From Chloroflexota bacterium (GTDB lineage Bacteria; Chloroflexota; Dehalococcoidia; Dehalococcoidales; JAUYDJ01), in NCBI GenBank assembly GCA_030690025.1, contig JAUYDJ010000053.1, forward strand, positions 1-17,185: 17,185 nucleotides of DNA. The letters run 5' to 3'. Each line of letters opens with the position of its first letter. Within the stretch, counting starts at the first letter, position 1. This document shows positions 7,953 to 15,734 of this stretch, piece by piece. A program made the translations under genes and the position numbers. The notes under the pieces were generated by a model. It did no database searches and was not told the DNA's origin. It saw nothing but the letters and a program-made list of their open reading frames with translations.

Positions 7953-8150
7953 TTGAAGGTCAAGGAAATTAGAGGTCTGAGTCCCGAGGATTTAACCAAG
8001 CAGCTTAACGAAGCCCATCAGCAACTTTTTGACCTGCGTCTGCGCCTGGAGACCAAGCAACTGGTCAACCACCGCGAGATTCCGCGGGTCAAAAGGGATA
8101 TTGCCCGCTTGAAGACAGTAATACGGGAGAGAGAGCTGGGGATAAGGTAG
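7953..8150 (+). CDS. rpmC: 50S ribosomal protein L29
   Basis: L29 is a small two-helix protein near the tunnel exit, next to L23. It is 65 aa with the family pattern: [12 protein letters not shown], then [15 protein letters not shown] and [19 protein letters not shown]. The start is TTG at 7953, with AGGAG at 7939-7943. A GTG at 7948 is out of frame. It lies 18 bases after rplP and is followed by rpsQ after 5 bases. Confidence 0.96.
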   Translation: MKVKEIRGLSPEDLTKQLNEAHQQLFDLRLRLETKQLVNHREIPRVKRDIARLKTVIRERELGIR

Positions 8151-8155
8151 GACTT

Positions 8156-8476
8156 ATGGGAATAGAACGTAAGGCCAGAGTGGGCCGTGTTGTCGGGGAT
8201 AAGATGGAGAAGACCGTGGTGGTAGCGGTAGAATCGCTGCGGCGCCACCCGATGTATCAGAAGACCATCCGGAAAACACGCAAATACAAGGTCCACGATG
8301 AAAATAAGGAATGCAAAATGGGCGACACCGTCAGGATTGTCGAAACACGCCCTATCTCCAAAGAGAAGCGGTGGCGGGTCGCCAAAATAATAATCAAGGG
8401 AGAGGTGGTAGAGGTCCAGCCCAAGGAGATTGACGCTAATCTGACCTCACCAGCCCCTACCCCAAAAGTAGAGTAG
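8156..8476 (+). CDS. rpsQ: 30S ribosomal protein S17
   Basis: S17 is a primary 16S rRNA binder of the 30S body. It has an OB-fold with [19 protein letters not shown] (7-25), [19 protein letters not shown] and [18 protein letters not shown], all conserved. At 106 aa it is longer than the usual 80-90. The extra part is a C-terminal tail after about residue 88, ending [12 protein letters not shown] at 8156 follows a split purine-rich site (AAGG 8143-8146 and AGGA 8149-8152). Confidence 0.97.
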   Translation: MGIERKARVGRVVGDKMEKTVVVAVESLRRHPMYQKTIRKTRKYKVHDENKECKMGDTVRIVETRPISKEKRWRVAKIIIKGEVVEVQPKEIDANLTSPAPTPKVE

Positions 8477-8486
8477 GATAGCATAA

Positions 8487-8852
8487 ATGATTCAACCTTA
8501 TACCAGACTCAAGGCAGCCGATAACACCGGAGCACGGCAAATCATGATGATTGGTTTTCTGGGCAGCAGAAGACACTATGCTCACGTCGGCGATATCATC
8601 GTGTGTTCAGTCAAGAAGGCCACCCCGACCGCCATAGTCAAGAAGGGGGAAGTGGTCAGGGCCGTCATCGTGCGCACCGTGTCACCCTGCCGGCGCGCGG
8701 ATGGTTCTTCCATCAGGTTCGACGAGAATGCCGCGGTAATCCTGAGCGATAAGGATAATCCCAAAGGCACCCGTATATTTGGGCCGGTAGCCAGAGAGCT
8801 CAGAGAGAAGAATTTTACCAAGATTATATCGCTGGCACCCGAGGTCTTATGA
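8487..8852 (+). CDS. rplN: 50S ribosomal protein L14
   Basis: L14 binds 23S rRNA at the subunit interface, touches 16S rRNA helix 14 and is the docking site of RsfS. It is 121 aa. Family motifs are [20 protein letters not shown] at the start, [22 protein letters not shown], and [21 protein letters not shown] with [13 protein letters not shown] is preceded by AGGA (8475-8478), which overlaps the rpsQ stop. It is the first spc-type gene, but only 10 bases separate it from rpsQ, so no separate promoter is likely. Confidence 0.98.
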   Translation: MIQPYTRLKAADNTGARQIMMIGFLGSRRHYAHVGDIIVCSVKKATPTAIVKKGEVVRAVIVRTVSPCRRADGSSIRFDENAAVILSDKDNPKGTRIFGPVARELREKNFTKIISLAPEVL

Positions 8853-8853
8853 T

Positions 8854-9165
8854 ATGAAGATTAGAAAGAATGATAACGTCCTGGTTTTGTCGGGCAAAGA
8901 CAAAGGCAAGAAGGGCAAGGTGCGCTCCGCTTACCCCAAGAATGAGCGGATTGTGGTGGAAGGCATCAACTTTGTCAAGAGGCACGCCCGGGCCAAGGGG
9001 ACTGTCAGGCAGGCGGGCATCATTGAGCTGGAAGCGCCGCTCCATATCTCCAACGTTATGCTGGTGTGCAACAAGTGCAACAAGCCTACCCGCGTTGGTT
9101 TTCGTGTGCTTCAGGACGGAAGAAAGGTGCGTTTCTGCCGCACCTGCGACGAGGTAATTGACTGA
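8854..9165 (+). CDS. rplX: 50S ribosomal protein L24, four-cysteine form
   Basis: L24 is an assembly initiator of the 50S subunit. The N-terminal KOW motif is clear ([15 protein letters not shown], 9-23), followed by [10 protein letters not shown]. The C-terminal part has CNKC (72-75) and CRTC (95-98), which would form a zinc ribbon present in some L24 proteins but absent from E. coli. Length is 103 aa. ATG comes one base after the rplN stop, with GAGG at 8841-8844. The stop TGA shares one base with the rplE ATG. Confidence 0.97.
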   Translation: MKIRKNDNVLVLSGKDKGKKGKVRSAYPKNERIVVEGINFVKRHARAKGTVRQAGIIELEAPLHISNVMLVCNKCNKPTRVGFRVLQDGRKVRFCRTCDEVID

Positions 9166-9713
9166 TGTCACGACTCAAAGAAATCTATAGCAACGAGGCT
9201 GTACCGAAGCTGATTAAGCAGTACGGGTACAAGAATGTGATGCAGGTGCCGCACCTGAAGAAAATAGTGCTGAACATTGGCGTGGGCGAGGCGGTATCGA
9301 ATGCGAAGGCCATGGAAGCCGCCGAGAAAGACCTGACAGCCATCGCCGGCCAGCACCCGGTGACCACCCGCTCCAAGAAGTCCATCGCCAACTTCAAGCT
9401 CAGGCAGGGCATGCCCATCGGCCTCACCGTAACACTGCGCGGCGAGCGCATGTATGAGTTCTTTGATAAGCTCATCAATGCCGTACTGCCCCGCGTCCGC
9501 GAGTTTGCCGGCGTCTCGCCTGATTCGTTTGACGGCAAAGGCAACTATACCCTGGGAATCAAGGAGCAAATCGTCTTCTCGGAGATAGACTATGATAGCA
9601 TTGATAAGCTACGCGGGCTGGAAGTGACCATTGTCACTAACGCTGATACTGACGAAGAAGGGAGGCACCTGCTGGAGGCATTAGGGATGCCTTTCACCAG
9701 GGTTGAGGGATAG
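9165..9713 (+). CDS. rplE: 50S ribosomal protein L5
   Basis: L5 binds 5S rRNA and sits in the central protuberance, contacting P-site tRNA. The protein is 182 aa with [14 protein letters not shown] (29-42), [20 protein letters not shown] (67-86) and [13 protein letters not shown], plus [18 protein letters not shown] near 127-144. The start overlaps the rplX stop (TGATG). GAGG is at 9151-9154. In E. coli S8 represses spc translation at the rplX-rplE junction. The 1-base overlap here argues against that site. Confidence 0.98.
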   Translation: MSRLKEIYSNEAVPKLIKQYGYKNVMQVPHLKKIVLNIGVGEAVSNAKAMEAAEKDLTAIAGQHPVTTRSKKSIANFKLRQGMPIGLTVTLRGERMYEFFDKLINAVLPRVREFAGVSPDSFDGKGNYTLGIKEQIVFSEIDYDSIDKLRGLEVTIVTNADTDEEGRHLLEALGMPFTRVEG

Positions 9714-9899
9714 ATGGCTAAGAAATCGTTGATTATTAAGTCGCAGCGCCCCACCCGGTACCCGGTGCAGCAGCACAACCGATGCCTGCAGTGCGGCCGA
9801 CCCCGCGGCTATATCCGTAAATTTGGGCTGTGCCGCATCTGCTTCCGCAAGCTGGCCCTGGCCGGGCAGATTCCCGGAGTGAGAAAAGCGAGCTGGTAA
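9714..9899 (+). CDS. rpsN: 30S ribosomal protein S14, zinc type
   Basis: S14 belongs to the 30S head next to S3, S10 and S19. This is the short zinc-binding form (61 aa). CLQC (24-27) and CRIC (40-43) carry the four ligands, and the C-terminal [18 protein letters not shown] is the family ending. The start ATG abuts the rplE stop TAG; GAGGGA (9705-9710) serves as Shine-Dalgarno. The zinc form is usual in Gram-positive and Chloroflexota-type genomes. Confidence 0.97.
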   Translation: MAKKSLIIKSQRPTRYPVQQHNRCLQCGRPRGYIRKFGLCRICFRKLALAGQIPGVRKASW

Positions 9900-9920
9900 T
9901 TTTAGATAAGAGGAGAGATA

Positions 9921-10316
9921 ATGGTTGTCTCTGACCCAATTGCCGATATGCTGACCAGGATACGCAATGCCATCATGGTGAGACATGATGTCGTGCTCGT
10001 ACCCGCCTCCAAGCTCAAGCTGGCTGTAGCCAAAATCCTGAAGGGGGAGGGATTTATTGCTGATTACGAAGTGCTCCGGGACAAGACGTTCCGCGTAATC
10101 AAAATACACCTGAAATACATCGATAAGAAATCGGTTATTACCGGGCTGGACCGCGTCAGCAAGCCCGGGCTGAAGGTCTACGTGCAGCATAAAAAAATCC
10201 CCCGAGTTTACGGGGGCATGGGCACCGCCATCGTGTCAACACCCAAGGGTGTCATGACCGGGCACCACGCCTGGAAACAGGGGCTTGGCGGCGAGCTACT
10301 TTGCTATGTCTGGTAA
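9921..10316 (+). CDS. rpsH: 30S ribosomal protein S8
   Basis: S8 is a primary binder of the 16S rRNA central domain. It is 131 aa with [14 protein letters not shown] (4-17), the core helix and strand pattern, and the signature [20 protein letters not shown] with the terminal LLCYVW. ATG follows AGGAG at 9911-9915. A run of seven A (10191-10197), followed one base later by a CCCCCG/CGGGGG hairpin (10199-10216), lies in the coding region. The protein reads through it in frame. Confidence 0.98.
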   Translation: MVVSDPIADMLTRIRNAIMVRHDVVLVPASKLKLAVAKILKGEGFIADYEVLRDKTFRVIKIHLKYIDKKSVITGLDRVSKPGLKVYVQHKKIPRVYGGMGTAIVSTPKGVMTGHHAWKQGLGGELLCYVW

Positions 10317-10332
10317 GTCTGGAGCAGTATAG

Positions 10333-10884
10333 ATGTCGAGAATAGGTAGATTACCCGTCGCTTTACCGCAAGGGGTAAAAGTCAGTATTAAAGGAAATGA
10401 CGTTACGGTCACCGGACCCAAGGGGGAACTGCAGCGCCAGTTTCACCCGGATATGTCCATTACGCAGAACGAGAACACCCTGGTTGTCTCCCGGCCCAGC
10501 GACAGCAAGCTGCACCGCTCCCTGCATGGGCTAACCCGCACGCTGCTGGCGAACATGGTGGAGGGAGTGACCAAGGGCTTTCAGCGCGAGCTGGAAATAG
10601 TTGGGGTAGGCTACCGGGCCACCAAGGCGGGTAATAATGTTACCGTCAACGTTGGCTACTCGAACCCGGTGGAAGTAATCCCGTTACCCGGGATATCTCT
10701 TGATGTGGAAGGGACTCACATCAAGGTCAGCGGCGCCAACAAGGAAACGGTGGGGCAAATGTCCGCCCAGATTCGCAAGATTCGCCCGCCTGATGCCTAC
10801 AAAGGCAAGGGGATTAGATACGCTGGAGAAGTAGTTCATCTTAAGCCAGGTAAAGCTGGCAAGGCAATAGGACAAACTAAATGA
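10333..10884 (+). CDS. rplF: 50S ribosomal protein L6
   Basis: L6 lies near the factor-binding site and sarcin-ricin loop. It is 183 aa, made of two related alpha/beta domains. Visible motifs are [27 protein letters not shown] (31-38), [24 protein letters not shown] and the C-terminal [20 protein letters not shown] (10321-10324) precedes the ATG. The end overlaps rplR by 4 bases (ATGA), typical of coupled translation. Confidence 0.98.
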   Translation: MSRIGRLPVALPQGVKVSIKGNDVTVTGPKGELQRQFHPDMSITQNENTLVVSRPSDSKLHRSLHGLTRTLLANMVEGVTKGFQRELEIVGVGYRATKAGNNVTVNVGYSNPVEVIPLPGISLDVEGTHIKVSGANKETVGQMSAQIRKIRPPDAYKGKGIRYAGEVVHLKPGKAGKAIGQTK

Positions 10885-11246
10885 AAAGAGATACACCAAG
10901 CGCCGCTCGCATACGCAGACACATTCGGGTCAGGAAGGTGGTTGAAGGCACTGCCTCACGGCCGCGATTATCGGTTTACCGCAGCCTGACCCACATCTAT
11001 GCCCAGGTCATCGATGATACTAAAGGGCACACGCTCGTCTCAGCCTCAACTCTTGACTCCGAGGCGAAAGAGGGGCTGGACGGCAAGAATAAGAAAGACC
11101 AGGCCCAGGTTGTTGGCGCATTGGTCGCCAAGCGAGCTTTGGGCCAGGGAATAGAACAAGTAGTCTTTGACCGCGGTGGTTACCGCTACCACGGCAGAGT
11201 TAAGGCCGTCGCCGAAGCGGCCCGCGAGGCAGGTCTGAAGTTTTAA
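10881..11246 (+). CDS. rplR: 50S ribosomal protein L18
   Basis: L18 binds 5S rRNA with L5 in the central protuberance. It is 121 aa with a basic N-terminus ([26 protein letters not shown] in pattern), [45 protein letters not shown] and the terminal KF. The ATG overlaps the rplF stop, with AGGA at 10869-10872. It is followed by rpsE after 22 bases. Confidence 0.97.
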   Translation: MKRDTPSAARIRRHIRVRKVVEGTASRPRLSVYRSLTHIYAQVIDDTKGHTLVSASTLDSEAKEGLDGKNKKDQAQVVGALVAKRALGQGIEQVVFDRGGYRYHGRVKAVAEAAREAGLKF

Positions 11247-11268
11247 GACGAGGGCTAAGGAGACAAGG

Positions 11269-11811
11269 TTGACTAACAACGTTAGGATAGACCCAACCGA
11301 GCTTACACTCACTGACAAGCTAATCTATATTAACCGCGTGGCCAAAGTAGTAAAGGGAGGCAAACGTCTCAGTTTCAGCGCCCTGGTTGTTACCGGCGAT
11401 GGCAACGGCCACGTGGGCATTGGCAGCGGCAAGTCCAATGAAGTGCCGGAGGCAATCAACAAGGCCGGCGCCAGTGCCAAGAAAAACCTGATAAAGGTCA
11501 GATTCGCCGGGACTACCATCCCGCATGAGATGACCGCTAAATTTGGCGCTGCCAAGGTCTTCATAAAACCGGCGTCACCGGGTACCGGTATCATCGCCGG
11601 CGGCAGTATCCGGGCCGTACTCGAAGCATCCGGCATCAAAGATATCCTGACCAAGTCCCTGGGCAGCTCTAATCGCATCAATATGGCCAAAGCAACCATA
11701 GTCGCGCTCTCTCAGCTGAAGGAGCCGAAAGAGGAAGTGGCCCGCCGTAAGCCAGCGCCGGAAACCGAAAAAATACCCTCTCCGGAAGCTAAAACGGGCA
11801 AGGCTGAGTAG
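11269..11811 (+). CDS. rpsE: 30S ribosomal protein S5
   Basis: S5 lines the mRNA entry channel with S3 and S4 and affects decoding accuracy. The start is TTG at 11269 with AAGGAG (11257-11262). The dsRNA-binding-like N-domain includes [20 protein letters not shown] (22-41), with the spectinomycin-loop residues VKGGK intact, and [17 protein letters not shown] follows. The C-domain has [23 protein letters not shown] and [11 protein letters not shown]. At 180 aa it has a Pro/Lys/Glu-rich tail from about 155 that goes beyond the usual 165-170. It stops with TAG followed at once by a second in-frame TAG. Confidence 0.98.
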   Translation: MTNNVRIDPTELTLTDKLIYINRVAKVVKGGKRLSFSALVVTGDGNGHVGIGSGKSNEVPEAINKAGASAKKNLIKVRFAGTTIPHEMTAKFGAAKVFIKPASPGTGIIAGGSIRAVLEASGIKDILTKSLGSSNRINMAKATIVALSQLKEPKEEVARRKPAPETEKIPSPEAKTGKAE

Positions 11812-11835
11812 TAGGGGTAGAGGAGACAGTAACTA

Positions 11836-12021
11836 GTGGCTAAACTACGGGTTACCCAGATTAAAAGTGGCATTGGCCACCCGGAAGACCAGAAGAATAC
11901 TCTGAAATCTCTTGGTCTGCGCCGGCTGAACCAGAGCGCGGTACATGAAGACAATGCCCCCATTAGAGGCATGATTGTTAAGATAAAACATTTAGTTAAA
12001 GTGGAGGAAGAAGCTGGTTAA
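11836..12021 (+). CDS. rpmD: 50S ribosomal protein L30
   Basis: L30 is a small peripheral protein of the 50S subunit. At 61 aa it has the family pattern [18 protein letters not shown], then [19 protein letters not shown] and [16 protein letters not shown]. The start is GTG at 11836 with AGGAG at 11821-11825, a rather long 10-base spacing. Its last codons contain the Shine-Dalgarno of rplO, whose inferred start lies 5 bases before this stop codon. Confidence 0.96.
   Translation: MAKLRVTQIKSGIGHPEDQKNTLKSLGLRRLNQSAVHEDNAPIRGMIVKIKHLVKVEEEAG
12003..12007 (+). promoter_or_regulatory. Shine-Dalgarno deciding the rplO start
   Basis: GGAGG lies inside the last codons of rpmD, exactly 6 bases before the in-frame CTG at 12014. 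No other start-like codon lies at a usable distance in the L15 frame. It is the main argument for the CTG start. Confidence 0.7.
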
Positions 12022-12478
12022 ACAGAATGAACTGGCTCCCCCCCGGGGTGCTAAAAAAGATAGAAAACGGGTGGGCCGGGGACTCGGTAGCGGGCACGGT
12101 GTTTATTCCGGAAGAGGTCGGAAAGGCCAGAAGTCCCGCAGCGGACCCAAGATGCGTCCCGGTTTTGAAGGCGGACAGCTGCCCCTAATCAAGCGCCTGC
12201 CGGAAAAGCGCGGTTTTACCAACCGGTTCCGCATCGAGTACAACGTGGTCAATGTAAACCAGCTCAGCCAGTTTGAGGCCGGCAGCGAGGTAACGCCGGA
12301 AAAACTGGTCGAGGCGCGCATACTGAAATCGCTGCGTAAGCCGGTCAAGGTGCTGGCTAACGGCGAGATTGACCGCGCCATTACCGTGAAAGCCAATAAG
12401 TTTTCGGCGGCAGCTAAAGCCAAGATTGAGGCGGCCGGGGGCAAGGTGGAGGAGATAAATGAGACCAAGGCAGAGTAG
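12014..12478 (+). CDS. rplO: 50S ribosomal protein L15, apparent CTG start
   Basis: L15 is an assembly protein of the 50S subunit. The conserved N-terminal stretch [19 protein letters not shown] is encoded upstream of the first GTG (12071), so that GTG cannot be the true start. The frame is closed by TAG at 11993. Between there and the conserved stretch the only near-standard start is CTG at 12014, 6 bases after GGAGG. This gives MVKQNEL and 154 aa, close to the family's 145-150. Later motifs are [38 protein letters not shown] and the [18 protein letters not shown] domain. The 5' end overlaps rpmD by 8 bases; the 3' end overlaps secY by 20. A sequencing error in the C-run (12038-12044) is unlikely, because the frame is conserved on both sides. 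Confidence 0.93.
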   Translation: MVKQNELAPPRGAKKDRKRVGRGLGSGHGVYSGRGRKGQKSRSGPKMRPGFEGGQLPLIKRLPEKRGFTNRFRIEYNVVNVNQLSQFEAGSEVTPEKLVEARILKSLRKPVKVLANGEIDRAITVKANKFSAAAKAKIEAAGGKVEEINETKAE

Positions 12479-13775
12479 ACCTCGTCTACTCCAGGCAATG
12501 ATTGACGCGTTCAGTCTGCCTGATTTAAGACGCCGCATCCTGCTCACGGTAGGCATCCTGGTGGCCTTCCGCTTCATTGCCCATGTGCCTCTGCCCGGCG
12601 TAAATGCGGCTGCCCTGACACAGCTATTCAACACTAACGCCATGCTGGGCATGCTGGACCTATTCAGCGGCGGCGCCATGAGGAACTTCAGTATCGCTGC
12701 TATGGGAGTCTATCCCTATATCACGGCGTCAATCATTATGCAGCTCATGGTGCCCATCTTCCCGCAGCTGCAGGCCCTGACCCAGGAGGGAGAAGCCGGC
12801 CGGCACAAGATTAACCTGTATACTCACTGGCTCACCGTGCCTTCGGCGGCGCTGGCCGCTTACGGACAGCTTATCCTGCTCCAGCGCGAGAATGTGGTCG
12901 CCACCGCCTCACCACTGTCGACGGTGGCTATTATCATGTCAATGATAGCCGGCACCATGTTCCTGGTCTGGCTTGGCGAGCTTATCACCGAATACGGTAT
13001 CGGTAACGGCGTATCGATAATAATCTTCGGCGGCATTGTGGCCGGTTTACCGCAATCGATAGGTCAGGGTTATCTGGCCCGGGGGCAGTTCTTCGGCCTG
13101 GCCATTTACATCATCATTGCCCTGGCCACGGCCATCTTAATTGTCATCTTTACTGAAGCGCACCGGCGCATCCCGGTGCAATATGCACGGAGCGTCTTCC
13201 GCGGCGGACGCATGTACAAGCAGTCCGGCGCTACCCACATTCCGCTGCGGGTGAATACCGCCGGCATGATACCCCTTATCTTCGCCATGTCACTGGTAAT
13301 CTTCCCCAGCATTATAGCCAGCTACTTTGCCGCGGCACCCAGCGCGGAGCCTAATTGGGCCAACCAGCTTATGACTATATTTTCCCCCTCAACGCCACTA
13401 CCGCTGGGCCTGGTCTACTGGCTCCTGTATTTCCTGCTGGTGGTAGCCTTCAGCTTCTTTTATACCATGGTCGTCTTTCAGCAACAGGACCTGCCCGGCG
13501 TCCTGCAAAAGCAGGGTGGCTTTATTCCCGGGGTGAGACCGGGTAAGCAGACCTCTGCCTATCTGAACGCGGTGATTTATCATATCACCTGGGCCGGCGC
13601 CCTCTTCCTGGCTTTTGTGGCCATAATACCCTTCTTTGCCAGGGAGGTTACCGGCGTCCAGGCGTTGCAGCTTTCCAGCATAGGTATGCTGATTGTGATT
13701 GGTGTTGTCCTGGATACCATGAAGCAGCTGGAAGCGCAGCTCGTCATGCGGCGCTACGAGGGCTTCATTAAATAG
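12459..13775 (+). CDS. secY: Protein translocase subunit SecY
   Basis: SecY is the membrane channel through which SecA or the ribosome passes exported and membrane proteins. The 438-aa protein has ten hydrophobic segments, at about 27-45, 76-98, 122-141, 146-170, 182-198, 211-232, 266-288, 316-340, 377-394 and 403-420. Family motifs are DLRRRI before helix 1, [23 protein letters not shown] (180-190), RRIPVQYA (236-243), the cytosolic loop GVRPGKQT (368-375) and the terminal MRRYEGFIK. The start ATG at 12459 has GGAGG at 12448-12452 and overlaps rplO by 20 bases. A start at 12498 would remove a basic 13-residue extension but has a poorer Shine-Dalgarno. Confidence 0.98.
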   Translation: MRPRQSRPRLLQAMIDAFSLPDLRRRILLTVGILVAFRFIAHVPLPGVNAAALTQLFNTNAMLGMLDLFSGGAMRNFSIAAMGVYPYITASIIMQLMVPIFPQLQALTQEGEAGRHKINLYTHWLTVPSAALAAYGQLILLQRENVVATASPLSTVAIIMSMIAGTMFLVWLGELITEYGIGNGVSIIIFGGIVAGLPQSIGQGYLARGQFFGLAIYIIIALATAILIVIFTEAHRRIPVQYARSVFRGGRMYKQSGATHIPLRVNTAGMIPLIFAMSLVIFPSIIASYFAAAPSAEPNWANQLMTIFSPSTPLPLGLVYWLLYFLLVVAFSFFYTMVVFQQQDLPGVLQKQGGFIPGVRPGKQTSAYLNAVIYHITWAGALFLAFVAIIPFFAREVTGVQALQLSSIGMLIVIGVVLDTMKQLEAQLVMRRYEGFIK

Positions 13776-13807
13776 GATAGCTTGCCTATTGAAATTGGGG
13801 TAAAAGA

Positions 13808-14467
13808 GTGTATATTATCTTTCTGGGGGCACCCGGGGCGGGCAAGGGAACACAGGCCGCGGCCATAGCCAGCGATTTGAACCTGGCGCATGTGGCCAGC
13901 GGCGACCTTTTCCGCAAAGCCCTGGAACAGAAGACCGAGTTGGGCTTGCAGGCCAAGTCTTACATGGAAAAGGGCTTGCTTGTCCCCGATGAAGTAACCA
14001 TCCAGATGGTAATGGAGCGTCTGGCGGCACCGGACTGCGCCCGGGGGGCAATCTTCGATGGCTTCCCCCGCACGCTGCCCCAGGCCAAGGCCCTGGATAA
14101 GGCCCTGGCCGGCCGCGGCGCTGCCATCGACCAGGTGATTTATATAAAGGTTGGCGAAGAAGAGCTCTTAAAGCGGCTGAGCGGACGCTGGATTTGCCGC
14201 CGCTGCCAAACTCCGTATCATGAAGTCACCAACCCGCCCAAAGTCCGGGAAAAGTGCGATAAATGCGGCGGCGAGCTCTACCAGCGCGCCGATGATACGG
14301 TCGAAGCAGTCAAGAAACGGCTGCAGGTCTATTTGGCCGAGACCGCGCCCCTTATTGACTATTACACGGCGGCCGGTAAGCTGTTCGAAGTGGACGGCCA
14401 GGGGGGCGTAGAAGAAGTGCGGCAGAGGATAGCCGCCGTTATCAGTAGACAATTCATCCGCCGGTGA
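13808..14467 (+). CDS. adk: Adenylate kinase, zinc-lid form
   Basis: This cytoplasmic enzyme interconverts ATP plus AMP and two ADP, keeping the adenylate pool balanced. The 219-aa protein is the long bacterial type. The P-loop is GAPGAGKGT (7-15), the AMP-binding region SGDLFRKAL (31-39), and DGFPRT is at 84-89. The lid (about 126-163) has CRRC (130-133) and CDKC (150-153), which bind zinc in this subtype, and RADD (160-163) follows. The start is GTG 13808 with only GGGG (13797-13800) as a weak Shine-Dalgarno. It follows secY by 32 bases. The methionine aminopeptidase gene map, which often comes next, is missing. Confidence 0.98.
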   Translation: MYIIFLGAPGAGKGTQAAAIASDLNLAHVASGDLFRKALEQKTELGLQAKSYMEKGLLVPDEVTIQMVMERLAAPDCARGAIFDGFPRTLPQAKALDKALAGRGAAIDQVIYIKVGEEELLKRLSGRWICRRCQTPYHEVTNPPKVREKCDKCGGELYQRADDTVEAVKKRLQVYLAETAPLIDYYTAAGKLFEVDGQGGVEEVRQRIAAVISRQFIRR

Positions 14468-14539
14468 TAGTTACTAAAATCCGGTCTGGATTTAAGAGAG
14501 AAGCAGGGTCAGGAGGGGGTACCGGGGTTTTGACGATTT
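14468..14539 (+). other. Spacer between adk and infA
   Basis: This 72-base gap is the longest inside the array, and lies where map is found in many bacteria. It holds a small inverted repeat AAATCC/GGATTT (14477-14493) with a 5-nt loop. It also holds a strong AGGAGGGGG (14511-14519) that is 20 bases from the infA ATG, too far for normal use. No remnant of map and no convincing promoter is visible. Confidence 0.6.
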
Positions 14540-14758
14540 ATGGCTAAGAAAGAGACTATCGAGGTCGAAGGGACGGTAATGGAGAAACTACCCAACGGCA
14601 TGTTCCGCGTGGAAATGCCTAATGGGCATAAAGTCTTGGCGCATATTTCGGGCAAAATAAGATTGCATTATATTAAAATCCTGCCGGGTGACCGGGTGTT
14701 GATTGAGCTTTCCCCTTATGACCTGAGCCGCGGCCGGATTACCTATCGACTTAAGTGA
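14540..14758 (+). CDS. infA: Translation initiation factor IF-1
   Basis: IF-1 occupies the ribosomal A site during initiation and helps IF-2 and IF-3 select the initiator tRNA. The 72-aa OB-fold protein is of standard length. It shows [24 protein letters not shown] in pattern, [14 protein letters not shown], then [24 protein letters not shown]. An in-frame TGA nine bases upstream means the start cannot be earlier than ATG 14540. The nearest purine-rich site is GGGG (14524-14527); a better AGGAGG lies much further up, so initiation may be weak or depend on structure. rpmJ follows after 13 bases. Confidence 0.97.
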   Translation: MAKKETIEVEGTVMEKLPNGMFRVEMPNGHKVLAHISGKIRLHYIKILPGDRVLIELSPYDLSRGRITYRLK

Positions 14759-14771
14759 GTGAGGAATTAGT

Positions 14772-14885
14772 ATGAAAGTTAAGCCTTCCGTTAAACCCAG
14801 GTGTCCCAAGTGCAAGGTAGTGAGACGCCAGCGGGTGGTAAGGGTTATCTGTTCCAACCCCAAGCACAAGCAGAGGCAGGGATAG
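14772..14885 (+). CDS. rpmJ: 50S ribosomal protein L36, zinc form
   Basis: L36 is the smallest protein of the 50S subunit and helps shape rRNA near the L6 and factor-binding area. I translated it directly: 37 aa, [14 protein letters not shown] at the start, then a basic middle and [13 protein letters not shown] at the end. The zinc ligands C11, C14, C27 and H32 are all present (C+ form). ATG at 14772 has GAGGA at 14761-14765. It ends TAG, which leads straight into the rpsM Shine-Dalgarno. Confidence 0.97.
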   Translation: MKVKPSVKPRCPKCKVVRRQRVVRVICSNPKHKQRQG

Positions 14886-14897
14886 AGGAGGAGTTTA

Positions 14898-15287
14898 ATG
14901 CCGCGTATCGCCGGAGTAGACATACCGAGAAATAAACAGGTCTGGGTTTCACTGCAGTATATTTATGGTATCGGCTCAGCATTAAGTCAGAAAATCCTGG
15001 CCCAGACCGGCATCAATCCGACTACCAAGGCGGACAGCCTCACCGAGGATGAGGTCAACCGCCTGCGTGCAGTGATTGACAAAGAACACACGGTGGAAGG
15101 TGAGCTCAGGAAAGAGATTAGCCTTAATATTAAGCGTCTGATTGAAATTGGCAGCTACCGCGGTCTCCGGCACCGCTTCAACCTGCCGGTCAGAGGTCAA
15201 CGGACCCGGACCAACTCTCGCACCAGAAAAGGCCCGCGTAAGACCGTAGCCGGTAGAGGCCAGAAGCGCGGCATGGCTAAGAAATAG
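14898..15287 (+). CDS. rpsM: 30S ribosomal protein S13
   Basis: S13 is in the 30S head, forms intersubunit bridges and touches P-site tRNA with its C-terminal tail. It is 129 aa. Motifs are [29 protein letters not shown] with the helix-hairpin-helix, [20 protein letters not shown], and the basic [19 protein letters not shown] tail. ATG follows AGGAGG (14886-14891). It is only 12 bases after rpmJ, so the S4-binding pseudoknot that precedes rpsM in E. coli has no room in the spacer. Confidence 0.98.
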   Translation: MPRIAGVDIPRNKQVWVSLQYIYGIGSALSQKILAQTGINPTTKADSLTEDEVNRLRAVIDKEHTVEGELRKEISLNIKRLIEIGSYRGLRHRFNLPVRGQRTRTNSRTRKGPRKTVAGRGQKRGMAKK

Positions 15288-15332
15288 CCTGCGGTTAGCT
15301 GGATAGCATAGAACTGTTAGTAGAGGAGTAAA

Positions 15333-15725
15333 ATGGCAGAGAAAAAACGACCCAGGGCAAAGCGGCGGGAACGTAAGTCTATTCCATCGGGGAAAGCCTA
15401 CGTCCAGTCCTCTTTTAATAATACGACTGTAACCCTCACCGACCCGGAGGGGAATGTCCTTTCCTGGGCAAGCTCGGGGACATCCGGGTTCAAAGGCTCG
15501 CGCAAGGGCACGCCCTACGCGGCGCAGCTGGCGGCCCGTGACGCCGCCCGCAAGGCCATGGAACACGGCCTACGCCAGGTAGAGGTCTTTGTCAGGGGTC
15601 CGGGCAGCGGGCGTGAGGCAGCAATTCGTGCTCTACAAAGTTCGGGGCTGTATATTACCGGCATCAGGGATGTCACCCCTGTCCCGCATAACGGCTGCCG
15701 TCCCCCCAAGCGAAGGCGGGTGTAG
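15333..15725 (+). CDS. rpsK: 30S ribosomal protein S11
   Basis: S11 sits on the 30S platform near the exit-site mRNA. At 130 aa it has a basic N-terminus, then [62 protein letters not shown] and the ending [17 protein letters not shown]. The Asn-Gly in that ending is the site that forms isoaspartate in E. coli S11. GAGGAG (15323-15328) precedes ATG. A 45-base spacer separates it from rpsM; nothing notable was seen there. Confidence 0.98.
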   Translation: MAEKKRPRAKRRERKSIPSGKAYVQSSFNNTTVTLTDPEGNVLSWASSGTSGFKGSRKGTPYAAQLAARDAARKAMEHGLRQVEVFVRGPGSGREAAIRALQSSGLYITGIRDVTPVPHNGCRPPKRRRV

Positions 15726-15734
15726 AGGAGAGAA

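Noticed and set aside
10191..10216. A7 run followed by a GC-rich hairpin in rpsH, resembling a frameshift signal
   Set aside because: The hairpin starts 1 base after the run, too close for a -1 stimulator. The heptamer is in the wrong register, and the normal frame gives a complete, conserved S8 to the terminal LLCYVW.
12071..12073. GTG at 12071 as the rplO start
   Set aside because: It would remove the conserved L15 N-terminus that is encoded in frame just upstream, and it has no Shine-Dalgarno.
14530..14559. TTGACG before infA as a -35 element
   Set aside because: The best -10 candidate at proper spacing matches only 3 of 6 bases.
14982..15566. A 194-codon minus-strand frame across rpsM and rpsK
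   Set aside because: It spans two firmly identified genes and a spacer, has no known features, and is best explained as a chance open frame.
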